Positions 6,722 to 14,199 of a DNA stretch of 14,213 nt are shown piece by piece. Under the pieces are notes generated by a model. It saw only the letters and a list, made by a program, of their open reading frames with translations. It did not search any database and was not told the origin of the DNA. Both the position numbers and the translations under genes were made by a program. Every line of letters starts with the position of its first letter. Position 1 is the stretch's first letter. The DNA is from an uncultured Bacteroidales bacterium (GTDB taxonomy: Bacteria; Bacteroidota; Bacteroidia; Bacteroidales; UBA932): positions 1 through 14,213 of the forward strand of contig CAJOQW010000082.1 of assembly GCA_905236955.1 (NCBI GenBank). Direction: 5' to 3'.

Positions 6722-7963
6722 ATGAAAAAGATCGTTTTGTTATTGCTTGTCACAATCGCCGCCGGATGCGACTGGATGTACGGTGTCACGGAACGGACGG
6801 AAAGGAACTCCAAGCTTCCGGACGGACACAACTCAGGGAGCAGCCGCACGGAATCGTCCGATACCACGCATTCGGCCTCGCCCCATGCTCCGGACACCGT
6901 AGTATGGGCATGCGCAGTCCAGGTGCCGGACGACTATTACTGGCCCAGGGATACCGCCATGGGCACCATGGGAGGGTGGCTCCTCCTGTTCAGGAACAAC
7001 GGGAAGGTCCTTTCCCTCCCCATCGGGCCCACCGGCTGCATCAGTCCCAATCCCGCCTCACACCATCTGCGGGAAGGCCATCTCTATACCGAATATGCAG
7101 GCCCTTCCGGAACGGTGATCATGCGGGACGGGGAGATCCTGTGCAGTTTTGAAAGGCGCGAGGTCCTCAAGGGCTTCATCGTAAAGGACGGATGTTTCTA
7201 CAGTCTGGGGATGGACCTCGACGACTATGCCCTGGTACTTCGAAAAGACGGGGAGATAATGCTCCGCATCGCGGAAGGATCGGTCTTCGGCGGCATAGGG
7301 GAAAGGGTCCCCGCCCTTTACGAAGACAAGGGGCATATCTGCTTCTCCTACCATGTAGGGAACACGTGCTACCATGTCGAAGACGGCACGATAGGCAGCC
7401 CCAATTCCCCAGGAGCGGTGGCTGAGGTTGAAGATTTCCGCCACATCGACGGCATCCCCTACTTGCTGTTCCGATACGGGAACAAGCTTTACCTGAGGAC
7501 CGGGACCGTCCGCTCCGTTCTTGGCAGCGCTTCGGACCTTGCCGACGATTTCGCCCTGTTCAGGGCCGGAGGGGAAATCTATGCCGCCGGCTCCTCCTAC
7601 CAAGGGCAGAAACCCGGTACGGTGATAAGGGACATGAAGGGAAACAACGCCTTCACCTTCGACGAAGCCAGCCTGTTCCTCTACGAAAGCGGCGGAAAGA
7701 TCTTCGGGATAAGTCCCGAAAGACCGGTGACATTGCAATATGCCCCGGCCTCCCCTCCCGCTACGGGAAAGACATTGTTTTCGGACGACGGCGCTTTCTT
7801 CTTTTCGAAAGGATGCGCTGCCGCCTTCGGAGGCAGCATATACCTCGGCATTTCGGAAACGGAAGGGAAACCTTACCTGCTCAAGGACGGCAGGAAGATA
7901 CGGGAATACGACATCAACGGATACGTGAGCGGGGTCGATGTGACGGTCAGTCTTCCCAACTGA
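6722..7963 (+). CDS. Lipoprotein of unknown function, propeller-like repeats
   Basis: 413 aa; I do not recognise the family. The start is ATG 6722 (an in-frame TTG at 6713 adds three residues); no ribosome-binding site is visible. Residues 1-15 are a lipoprotein signal (MKK, hydrophobic run, then TIAAG|C), so Cys16 should be lipidated and the protein anchored to a membrane facing the periplasm or outside. Residues about 20-58 are a polar Ser/Thr/Arg-rich linker. The rest is beta-rich with short recurring units of the type V-[IL]-x-[RK]-DGEI or GG-[EK]-I-[YF], for example near residues 132-140 and 171-180, then GNKLYLR, GGEIYAAG, GGKIFGIS and GGSIYLGIS. This spacing suggests a beta-propeller, but that is inference. 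It follows the sigma/anti-sigma pair after a probable terminator, and its last 17 bp overlap the convergent tsaE. Confidence 0.75.
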   Translation: MKKIVLLLLVTIAAGCDWMYGVTERTERNSKLPDGHNSGSSRTESSDTTHSASPHAPDTVVWACAVQVPDDYYWPRDTAMGTMGGWLLLFRNNGKVLSLPIGPTGCISPNPASHHLREGHLYTEYAGPSGTVIMRDGEILCSFERREVLKGFIVKDGCFYSLGMDLDDYALVLRKDGEIMLRIAEGSVFGGIGERVPALYEDKGHICFSYHVGNTCYHVEDGTIGSPNSPGAVAEVEDFRHIDGIPYLLFRYGNKLYLRTGTVRSVLGSASDLADDFALFRAGGEIYAAGSSYQGQKPGTVIRDMKGNNAFTFDEASLFLYESGGKIFGISPERPVTLQYAPASPPATGKTLFSDDGAFFFSKGCAAAFGGSIYLGISETEGKPYLLKDGRKIREYDINGYVSGVDVTVSLPN

Positions 7964-8372
7964 GCTGCCGCGAGCCGTTATCGAGAACCGAGATGCGCAC
8001 CCTCAGCGTTTCTTCGGGAAGGAGGCCTTCAATATTCCCTGGCCATTCTATGAGGCAGGGGCAACCGGAATCGATATAATCGTAAAAGCCTATGTCAAGA
8101 GCCTCTGAAAGGCGGTTGATACGGTAAAAATCGAAATGGAAGATGCTTCCGCCCCCTTTCCCGCGATATTCGTTGACAATGGCGAAAGTAGGGGAACTGA
8201 CGGCGTCTTCCCTCACCCCGAGTTCATGGCAAAGGGCTGTTATGAAAGTTGTCTTGCCCGCACCCATGGAGCCATAGAAGGCCACTATCTTCCTGTCCTC
8301 AGTCTCTTCGAGGAAACGCTTTGCCCCCGCTCCAATCCCGGACAAGCCTTCTATCGTGATACTGTGTTCCAT
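7947..8372 (-). CDS. tsaE: tRNA threonylcarbamoyladenosine biosynthesis ATPase TsaE
   Basis: 141 aa, the normal size for TsaE, the ATPase that works with TsaB and TsaD to put the t6A modification on A37 of ANN-decoding tRNAs in the cytoplasm. Walker A is GSMGAGKTT at residues 34-42. The family motifs SSPTFAIVNEY (59-69), FHFDFYRI (78-85) and CLIEWPGNIEGLLP (106-119) all follow in order. The frame is open further upstream to 8432, but ATG 8372 gives the standard N-terminus and lies just after a -7 box. The 3' end overlaps the convergent lipoprotein gene by 17 bp. tsaB, tsaC and tsaD are not in this window. The assignment is secure. Confidence 0.94.
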   Translation of the reverse strand: MEHSITIEGLSGIGAGAKRFLEETEDRKIVAFYGSMGAGKTTFITALCHELGVREDAVSSPTFAIVNEYRGKGGGSIFHFDFYRINRLSEALDIGFYDYIDSGCPCLIEWPGNIEGLLPEETLRVRISVLDNGSRQLSWED

Positions 8373-8380
8373 ATTATTCG

Positions 8381-8388
8381 CAAAATTA
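8381..8388 (-). promoter_or_regulatory. Probable -7 element for tsaE
   Basis: On the minus strand these bases read TAATTTTG, a full match to TAnnTTTG. The box ends only 8 nt before the tsaE ATG, so the mRNA leader would be a few bases at most. No TTTG is visible at the -33 position. It lies inside the 28-bp gap between the divergent tsaE and comM starts. Confidence 0.45.
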
Positions 8389-8400
8389 AGAAAAATAATC

Positions 8401-9972
8401 ATGCTCATTAATATCAAGGCTGCCAAAATCATAGGGATAGACGCCGTTCCCGTAACCGTTGAAGTGGATATAAACAGGGGTATAGGGATTCATCTCGTCG
8501 GACTGGCCGACGTGGCGGTGAAGGAAAGCCTCCTGCGGACCATCACCGCCCTTCAATCTCTCGGCTTCCATATACCGGGGAAGAAAATCGTAATCAACCT
8601 GGCTCCGGCCGACCTGCACAAAAGCGGCAGCGGGTATGACTTGCCGATAGCCCTCGGGGTCATCGCCGCATCAGGTCAGGTGGAGCTCCCGGGATTGGGC
8701 AAATATCTGATAATGGGAGAGTTGGGCCTGGACGGGTCGATACGGGACGTTCCGGGGGCACTGCCTTTCGCCGAACTCGCGATCAATATGGGCCTGTCTG
8801 GATGCATACTTCCCGAAAGGTCGGCACTGGAAGCCGTGGAATACCGGCAGACCCGCATCTACGGAGTACGGAACATACCGGACGTGCTCCGCATCCTCGA
8901 GGAATCCTCCCCTGACGACGACCTGCTCGTATGGAACAGCGTCCTTTACCGGCAAGGGCGGGAGGCCGGTGATTCCGGAGCCCCAGGCGCAGAATACATG
9001 GATTTCTCGGAAATCATAGGCCAGGAAGGGGCAAAACGAGGGGCGGAAATCGCAGTCGCGGGCTCACACAACCTTATTCTCATAGGGCCGCCCGGAAGCG
9101 GAAAAAGCTCCCTCGCAAAAGCGATCGCCGGCATCCTGCCTCCCATGACCATGGAAGAATCCCTGGTGACGAGCAAGATCTACTCGATTTCCGGTAGAGG
9201 CGGAAAATCCTTAGGTCTAATCCGCAAAAGGCCTTTCAGGGCACCCCATTACAGCGCCTCCATCGCGGCGATAGTCGGCGGAGGGAACGGGGACAACATC
9301 CTTCCCGGGGAAGTTTCACTGGCTCACCGGGGCGTGCTTTTCCTTGACGAGCTGGCACAAATGCCGCGCAGCGTGATAGAGGCGTTAAGAGGGCCTATCG
9401 AAGACCGGAAAGTGATCGTTTCCAGACTGAGGTCCAAGATAGAATATCCGTGTTCCTTCATGCTGGTGGCCGCCTCGAACCCCTGTCCCTGCGGATATTA
9501 TGGAGAAGGGGACAAATGCACCTGCACGGTGGGCCAGAGAATGAATTATCTGGCGCGGTTATCAGGCCCGATAATGGACAGGATAGATCTGCAGATTTTT
9601 GTTAAACCCGTGGATACCAAGAAGTTGGTGAACAGGATAAAGGGAGAGTCCAGCGAGGCGGTAGCAGCGAGGGTCGTGAAGGCGAGGGCAATCCAGAAAG
9701 AAAGGTTCCGCGACGAAGGCATAAGCACCAACGCCGAGATGAACAGCCGGCAACTGGAAAAGTTCTGCAGGCTCGACGGGGAGTGCAGGGACCTGATGGA
9801 AAGGCTGATACACAGGCAGGGCCTGTCGGCAAGGGCCTTTTCCCGTATCATAAAGGTAGCCCGGACCATAGCAGACCTTGCCGGCTCGAGGGACATCATC
9901 CCGGTACACCTTTCGGAAGCGGCCGGATACCGGTTCCTGGACAGGCTCAACCCCATGATGCAAGATTTCTGA
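8401..9972 (+). CDS. comM: ComM/YifB family AAA+ ATPase (Mg-chelatase-like)
   Basis: 523 aa, typical length for YifB/ComM. In naturally competent bacteria ComM is a hexameric helicase that extends branch migration of incoming DNA during recombination; its job in species without known competence is unclear. Residues 1 to about 170 are the Lon-protease-like domain (HLVGLADVAVKES, INLAPADLHKSGSGYDLPIA). Walker A is GPPGSGKS at 229-236, FRAPHYSAS at 279-287 is a family motif, Walker B is GVLFLDE at 311-317, the four-cysteine loop NPCPCGYYGEGDKCTC is at 360-375, and LSGPIMDRIDL at 387-397 carries the arginine finger. The C-terminal lid has SARAFSRIIKVARTIADLAG. All catalytic residues are intact. 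The frame extends to 8356, but ATG 8401 gives the family's usual MLxxIK start. The gene diverges from tsaE over 28 bp. Confidence 0.93.
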   Translation: MLINIKAAKIIGIDAVPVTVEVDINRGIGIHLVGLADVAVKESLLRTITALQSLGFHIPGKKIVINLAPADLHKSGSGYDLPIALGVIAASGQVELPGLGKYLIMGELGLDGSIRDVPGALPFAELAINMGLSGCILPERSALEAVEYRQTRIYGVRNIPDVLRILEESSPDDDLLVWNSVLYRQGREAGDSGAPGAEYMDFSEIIGQEGAKRGAEIAVAGSHNLILIGPPGSGKSSLAKAIAGILPPMTMEESLVTSKIYSISGRGGKSLGLIRKRPFRAPHYSASIAAIVGGGNGDNILPGEVSLAHRGVLFLDELAQMPRSVIEALRGPIEDRKVIVSRLRSKIEYPCSFMLVAASNPCPCGYYGEGDKCTCTVGQRMNYLARLSGPIMDRIDLQIFVKPVDTKKLVNRIKGESSEAVAARVVKARAIQKERFRDEGISTNAEMNSRQLEKFCRLDGECRDLMERLIHRQGLSARAFSRIIKVARTIADLAGSRDIIPVHLSEAAGYRFLDRLNPMMQDF

Positions 9973-9983
9973 CCACTCATTAG

Positions 9984-10015
9984 AAAAAGCCCCGCAACAA
10001 GATGTCGCAGGGCCC
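9984..10015 (-). terminator. Strong rho-independent terminator of feoAB
   Basis: On the minus strand a stem of about 11 bp (10003-10013 with 9989-9999, extended by two G-U pairs) closes a 3-nt loop and is followed by five T (9988-9984). Two stem positions are G-U wobbles in the minus-strand RNA but A-C mismatches in the plus-strand RNA, so the hairpin is tuned for the minus strand. It lies 28 bp past the feoAB stop. The comM transcript from the other side gets only a weakened hairpin and no T-tract. Confidence 0.85.
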
Positions 10016-10042
10016 GGCTTACAAAAAGAACTTAAGGGATTT

Positions 10043-12424
10043 CTATATCAGGAGCGCCGTCAGGTGGAAACCGATGAAGGCGGCTATCCAGGCGACAGCG
10101 ATTGTGTATATGCAGATGCCGATTGCCCAGCTCCATTTGCCGGTCTCGTTCTTGATGGCTACGAACGTCGCTATGCAGGGGAAATAGAGCAGGACGAAGA
10201 TCATGAACGCCACGCCTGCCGGCAAAGAGACGTTCCTGGCAAGGGCCGCCTGCAACTGGGTATTGTCGGAATCGACGTCCACCTCCTCTCCGGAATACAT
10301 CACGCCAAGCGAACTCACCACCAACTCCTTGGCCACGACGCCGGTAAGCAGGCCAATGTCCATCTTCCAGCTGAAACCAAGCGGTTTCAGGGCCGGGGCG
10401 ACCGCCTTGCCGACATGGCCCAGATAGGAATTCTCCTGCTGGTATTCGGGGCCGTTGTCCACGTTGTGCGGGAAATAGCCCAGGCACCAGATTACGACGG
10501 AGCCGATAAGGATGGTGGTGGCCATCTTCTGGAGGTACTGCCTCCCCTTCTCCCAGGTATGACGGCCTATGGCCTTGGCCGTAGGGACCCGGTAGGGAGG
10601 CAGTTCCATCACGAAAGGAAGGTCGTCGTCCTTGACGACGCGCTTCATTACCAGCGCACTGAGTATGGCAAGCAACACTCCGAGCAGATAGATGCAAAGG
10701 AGGGCGAGTGCGGCATGTTTCGGGAAGAAGGTGCCCGCGAGCAACACGAAGATGGGCAATCTTCCCGCACAGCTCATGAACGGTATGAGGGCGATGGTGA
10801 TGAGCCGGCTCTTGCGGCTCTCGATAGTGCGGGTGGCCATGATGGCCGGCACATTGCATCCGAACCCCATGACCATGGGGATGAAACTCTTGCCGTGCAG
10901 GCCAAGATGGTGCATCAGCTTGTCCACTATGAAGGCGGCACGGGCCATGTATCCGCTGTCTTCCAGGAGGCTGATGAAGAAATAAAGGATAAGGATGTTC
11001 GGAAGGAACACCAGCACGCTGCCGACGCCCGCGATGATCCCGTCCACGACAAGGTCTTTCAGCCAGCCTTCTTTCATGAGAGAGCCGACCAGGTCGCCGA
11101 ACCTGCCGACGAGGGAATCTATCCAGTCCATCGGATACTGGCCGACCGTGAAGGTGAACCAGAAGATAAGATAGAGGAGGACCAGGAAAATGGGGAAGGC
11201 CGCCCATTTGTTGGTGACCACGGCGTCTATCCTGTCCGTGATGGTGCGCCCGTGCTTCCTTTCCCCTTGCGGTTTGTAGGTTTCCTTGAGGGCGCCCTGG
11301 ATGAAGGCGTATTTGGCATCGACCACGGCAGATTCGGGATTGGTGTGGAGGAGGTTCTCCACCCTCGAGTTCTCTTCCTCGCGGGCCTCCCGTATGACCG
11401 CGGCATTTGGATAGGTGTCGATTATGCGCTCGACATCCTTGTCGTTTTCAAGATATTTTATGGCTAAGTAGCGGGTGGAGTAATGCGCACCGATGGTGGC
11501 ATTCTCCTGGATATGCTCCTGGAGATGATGGATGCTTTGTTCCAGCTCGCGCCCGTGATTGATATGTATGTGGCGGCCGAGGCGTGGCTCGTGGTTCTCG
11601 TATATGGCTATTACAGTGTCCAGGAGCTCAGGAATGCCCTCTCCGTCCCGGCTTACGGTTGGACAGCAGGGCACTCCCAGCAGGTAACCAAGCTGTTCCA
11701 CATCCAGCTTGTCGCCTTTTTCCCTGAGCTCGTCATACATGTTGAGGGCCATCACCACACGGAGGTCCATGTCTATCAGCTGTGTGGTAAGATAAAGGTT
11801 GCGCTCCAGATTCGAAGAGTCAACCACATTTATCACGACATCCGGAATCGATTCGAGGAGATTCTTGCGGACGTAGAGCTCTTCGGGACTGTATGCGCTG
11901 AGCGAGTATGTGCCCGGAAGGTCCACCAGGATGAAGTCGTAACCCTTGTGCTTGAGCCGGCCCTCCTTGGCATCGACCGTGACGCCGCTGTAGTTGCCAA
12001 CATGCTCGTGCGCCCCGGACGCAATGTTGAAGAGACTGGTCTTGCCGCAGTTGGGATTGCCCACAAGGGCGACCCGGATAACGTGCCCGCGTTCTTCGGC
12101 GAGCTTGACCATCATTGCATCGAGGCGTTCGTCCTCGCCGGAACGGCTGCGCTCTATCGCGCTTAAATCTTCCTCGCGGGAAAGGGTCTGCCTCGCCTCT
12201 TCTTCGGAGATGACCTCGATCCTCTCGGCCTCTTCCCTGCGGAGGGAAACCTTATAGTCGAGTATCTCGTATTCTATAGGGTCCTTAAGAGGGGCATTGA
12301 GCACAACCCTCACTTTCTTTCCCGTAATGAAGCCCATTTCGATGAGCCTCTTGCGGAAGCCGCCATGGCCGTTCACCTTGACGATGACGGCCCTCTCTCC
12401 TGTCTTGACATCCGATAGCTTCAT
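10043..12424 (-). CDS. feoB: Fused FeoA-FeoB ferrous iron transporter
   Basis: 793 aa. Takes up Fe(II) across the inner membrane. Residues 1 to about 73 are a FeoA SH3-like domain (MKLSDVKTGE, FRKRLIEMGFITGKKV), followed by a charged linker to about 113. The FeoB G-domain comes next: G1 GNPNCGKTS (122-130), G2 GNYSGVTV (143-150), G3 DLPG (168-171), G4 NMYD (228-231), and G5 VSRDGEG (257-263). The C-terminal half is the membrane channel with the two Gate/Nucleoside-recognition repeats, including MVMGFGCNVPAIMATRTIES and PFMSCAGRLPIFVLLAGTFF, whose cysteines are conserved in the family. The FeoA-FeoB fusion is a known Bacteroidota arrangement, and no separate feoA or feoC is seen. It has its own promoter at 12435-12465 and a strong terminator at 9984-10015. 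I see no obvious Fur box, so iron control is not shown here. Confidence 0.95.
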   Translation of the reverse strand: MKLSDVKTGERAVIVKVNGHGGFRKRLIEMGFITGKKVRVVLNAPLKDPIEYEILDYKVSLRREEAERIEVISEEEARQTLSREEDLSAIERSRSGEDERLDAMMVKLAEERGHVIRVALVGNPNCGKTSLFNIASGAHEHVGNYSGVTVDAKEGRLKHKGYDFILVDLPGTYSLSAYSPEELYVRKNLLESIPDVVINVVDSSNLERNLYLTTQLIDMDLRVVMALNMYDELREKGDKLDVEQLGYLLGVPCCPTVSRDGEGIPELLDTVIAIYENHEPRLGRHIHINHGRELEQSIHHLQEHIQENATIGAHYSTRYLAIKYLENDKDVERIIDTYPNAAVIREAREEENSRVENLLHTNPESAVVDAKYAFIQGALKETYKPQGERKHGRTITDRIDAVVTNKWAAFPIFLVLLYLIFWFTFTVGQYPMDWIDSLVGRFGDLVGSLMKEGWLKDLVVDGIIAGVGSVLVFLPNILILYFFISLLEDSGYMARAAFIVDKLMHHLGLHGKSFIPMVMGFGCNVPAIMATRTIESRKSRLITIALIPFMSCAGRLPIFVLLAGTFFPKHAALALLCIYLLGVLLAILSALVMKRVVKDDDLPFVMELPPYRVPTAKAIGRHTWEKGRQYLQKMATTILIGSVVIWCLGYFPHNVDNGPEYQQENSYLGHVGKAVAPALKPLGFSWKMDIGLLTGVVAKELVVSSLGVMYSGEEVDVDSDNTQLQAALARNVSLPAGVAFMIFVLLYFPCIATFVAIKNETGKWSWAIGICIYTIAVAWIAAFIGFHLTALLI

Positions 12425-12434
12425 CCCTGAGACG

Positions 12435-12465
12435 CAAAAATAGGTGATTCGGCGCCTGCTGTCAA
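12435..12465 (-). promoter_or_regulatory. Promoter of feoAB
   Basis: On the minus strand TATTTTTG (12435-12442) matches the -7 consensus TAnnTTTG, and TTG (12463-12465) lies 20 bp upstream at the expected -33 position, within ATTGAC. The -7 box ends 10 nt before the feoAB ATG, implying a very short leader. Both elements and the spacing fit the Bacteroidota primary sigma factor. Confidence 0.65.
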
Positions 12466-12487
12466 TAATAATATGTTGGTATTTTGA

Positions 12488-13390
12488 CTATTGGGAGGCC
12501 GCCCTGGAACGGTTGACTATGGCTACTCCCGTGAAGACGAGCAGCATGGCCGCCACCTTCTGCCATGTGAGTACGTCCATTCCGGCAATAATGCTCACGG
12601 CCACGGCGATGATGGGCTGGAGATAGGTGTACATGCTCACCAGGGTGGGCCGGAGATTTTTCTGGCCGATCGGGATCAGAGTGTAGGTCACGAATGTGGC
12701 CAGCACCACCAGATATGCGATCTCCCCCGCCACCTGGAGGCTGATGGAGCGATAATCTACCGAGACCATGGGCCCCAGGGTGAAGGGCAGGGACGAGAGA
12801 GCGGCGAAGAGGAACATCCACTTCATGAGCGTGATGACGTCATAACGCTGGATCAGGGGACGGAAAATCCCCAGATACGCCGCGAAGGTGATTGCGTTGA
12901 GGAGGAGCAGCACGGCCCCTGCAGGGGTGGTGTGACCGATTCCTCCCGAAAAATGCAGCGAGGTGAATATCAGCAGGATGACTCCTGCCAGGGAGACTAT
13001 GACCCCCGCCACTTTCTTCCCGGTTATCGGCTCCTTGAGGAAGATCGCCGCGAAGATCATGGTCCATACAGGGGTAAGTGACCCGATGATGGACGTGTCG
13101 ATCGATGTGGCCATGGTGATTCCCTTAAGGAATGTATACTGCGGAAGGGCCAGCCCTATTACGCCGGCGGCCAGCATCATAAGGAGGTCTTTCCGGGGCA
13201 CTTTCCCTCCCTTGACAAAGATCGACGCAAACCAGAATATGGCGGCGGCGAGAATCATGCGGAGCCCGAAAAGAGCCTCGGCAGATATTACGGACGCATT
13301 CGCTATGTCTTTGCAGAACACAATATTGAGCCCGAAGATCGCATAAGCGCTCCCGGCGGCCAAGTGTCCTGTGAGATTCCCGCGGTTCAC
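12488..13390 (-). CDS. EamA-family (drug/metabolite superfamily) transporter
   Basis: 300 aa from the GTG at 13390, the usual length for a ten-helix EamA transporter in the inner membrane. An ATG at 13489 would add 33 residues that do not look like a transporter N-terminus and would run into the promoter of the divergent gene, so GTG is preferred. Two EamA repeats are visible. The first ends GSLTPVWTMIFAAIFLKEPI followed by GKKVAGVIVSLAGVILLI; the second ends YLQPIIAVAVSIIAGMDVLT followed by WQKVAAMLLVFTGVAIV. Substrates of this superfamily range from amino acids to nucleotide sugars and cannot be told from sequence. It lies 63 bp upstream of feoAB on the same strand, but feoAB has its own promoter. 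A near-match to a -7 box (TATATTCG) at 13395-13402 is too weak to list separately. Confidence 0.83.
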   Translation of the reverse strand: MNRGNLTGHLAAGSAYAIFGLNIVFCKDIANASVISAEALFGLRMILAAAIFWFASIFVKGGKVPRKDLLMMLAAGVIGLALPQYTFLKGITMATSIDTSIIGSLTPVWTMIFAAIFLKEPITGKKVAGVIVSLAGVILLIFTSLHFSGGIGHTTPAGAVLLLLNAITFAAYLGIFRPLIQRYDVITLMKWMFLFAALSSLPFTLGPMVSVDYRSISLQVAGEIAYLVVLATFVTYTLIPIGQKNLRPTLVSMYTYLQPIIAVAVSIIAGMDVLTWQKVAAMLLVFTGVAIVNRSRAASQ

Positions 13391-13443
13391 GCTGCGAATA
13401 TACCAATATGGAACAAAATGGCGAATCCCGGAGCATCCAAATT

Positions 13444-13476
13444 TTTGTTTCTTGCCAAAAAAATATAGTATATTTG
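13444..13476 (+). promoter_or_regulatory. Promoter of the CDP-alcohol phosphatidyltransferase gene
   Basis: TTTG at 13444-13447 and TATATTTG at 13469-13476 match both halves of the Bacteroidota consensus, 21 bp apart. The -7 box ends 18 nt before the ATG at 13495. This is the best promoter match in the window. Confidence 0.75.
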
Positions 13477-13494
13477 TAAACTTGATCAATCGAT

Positions 13495-14199
13495 ATGGCA
13501 GAAATCAAACAGGCAACCCGCATCCAGACTTCAGTGTTCAACGCACTCGAGAAGAAGTTGCTCGTATGGCTTGCCGGGAAGCAGCCCTCCTGGGTAACCT
13601 CTGACATGATGACCGCAATCGGCTTCTTCGGCTCACTGCTTATCGCGGCAGGATTCATCCTTTCAAATCTTGGAGTCAACTGGCTCTGGCTGGCCATCCT
13701 GGGTTTCATCGTGAACTGGTACGGAGACTCCCTCGACGGCACCATCGCAAGGGTGCGAAGGGCCCAGAGGCCTATCTATGGGTACTACCTCGACCACACC
13801 ATGGATATCATCAACGAAATGTTCATGTTCATCGGCGTCGGGCTCTCCCCCTGGGTGCACCTCAACATTGCACTGTTGGCGCTGGTATTCTATATAATCC
13901 TGTCGTTCAACGTAAGCATGAACGCCCATCTCAGGTCCGAGTTCAAGCTCACCTATGCCAAGATGGGGCCCACCGAATTCAGGATCATCATGATAGTGAT
14001 CTGCCTGATCTTCATCTTCATCCGGCCTGTGAGGGACTACACCCACGTAGTATCCATCTTCAGGAGCGTATATATTTTCACCATCTTCGACTACATAGCC
14101 CTGGCCGTCAGCTTTGTATTGGGCGTCATCTGTGCAGCCAGTTTCCTTGGGGACCTCAAGTATTACTCGAAAGTCGATCCTCCCAAAGAAGGTAACTGA
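13495..14199 (+). CDS. CDP-alcohol phosphatidyltransferase family protein
   Basis: 234 aa integral membrane enzyme that transfers a phosphatidyl group from CDP-diacylglycerol (or a similar CDP-alcohol) to an alcohol acceptor in phospholipid synthesis. The signature is complete: Asp78, Asp81-Gly82, Ala85-Arg86, Gly96, Asp100 and Asp104, matching D-x2-D-G-x2-A-R-xn-G-x3-D-x3-D; the four Asp bind the metals and the last is the catalytic base. The A-R to G spacing here is nine residues. About six hydrophobic helices are visible (around 41-60, 62-77, 108-120, 123-140, 159-177 and 195-220). The acceptor (glycerol phosphate, inositol phosphate, serine or other) cannot be decided from sequence and the neighbours do not help. 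Its TGA overlaps a possible next ATG, and it has a strong promoter. Confidence 0.88.
   Translation: MAEIKQATRIQTSVFNALEKKLLVWLAGKQPSWVTSDMMTAIGFFGSLLIAAGFILSNLGVNWLWLAILGFIVNWYGDSLDGTIARVRRAQRPIYGYYLDHTMDIINEMFMFIGVGLSPWVHLNIALLALVFYIILSFNVSMNAHLRSEFKLTYAKMGPTEFRIIMIVICLIFIFIRPVRDYTHVVSIFRSVYIFTIFDYIALAVSFVLGVICAASFLGDLKYYSKVDPPKEGN

Noticed and set aside
10064..11467. 467-codon plus-strand frame opposite feoAB
   Set aside because: Low-complexity His/Asp/Gly-rich product, a mirror of the feoAB reading frame, with no start signal.
11483..12166. 227-codon plus-strand frame opposite the FeoB G-domain
   Set aside because: The minus strand carries all five G motifs over these bases; the antisense product is featureless.
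13391..13489. N-terminal extension of the EamA transporter to ATG 13489
   Set aside because: The extra 33 residues do not resemble an EamA N-terminus and overlap the strong plus-strand promoter at 13444-13476, so GTG 13390 was used.
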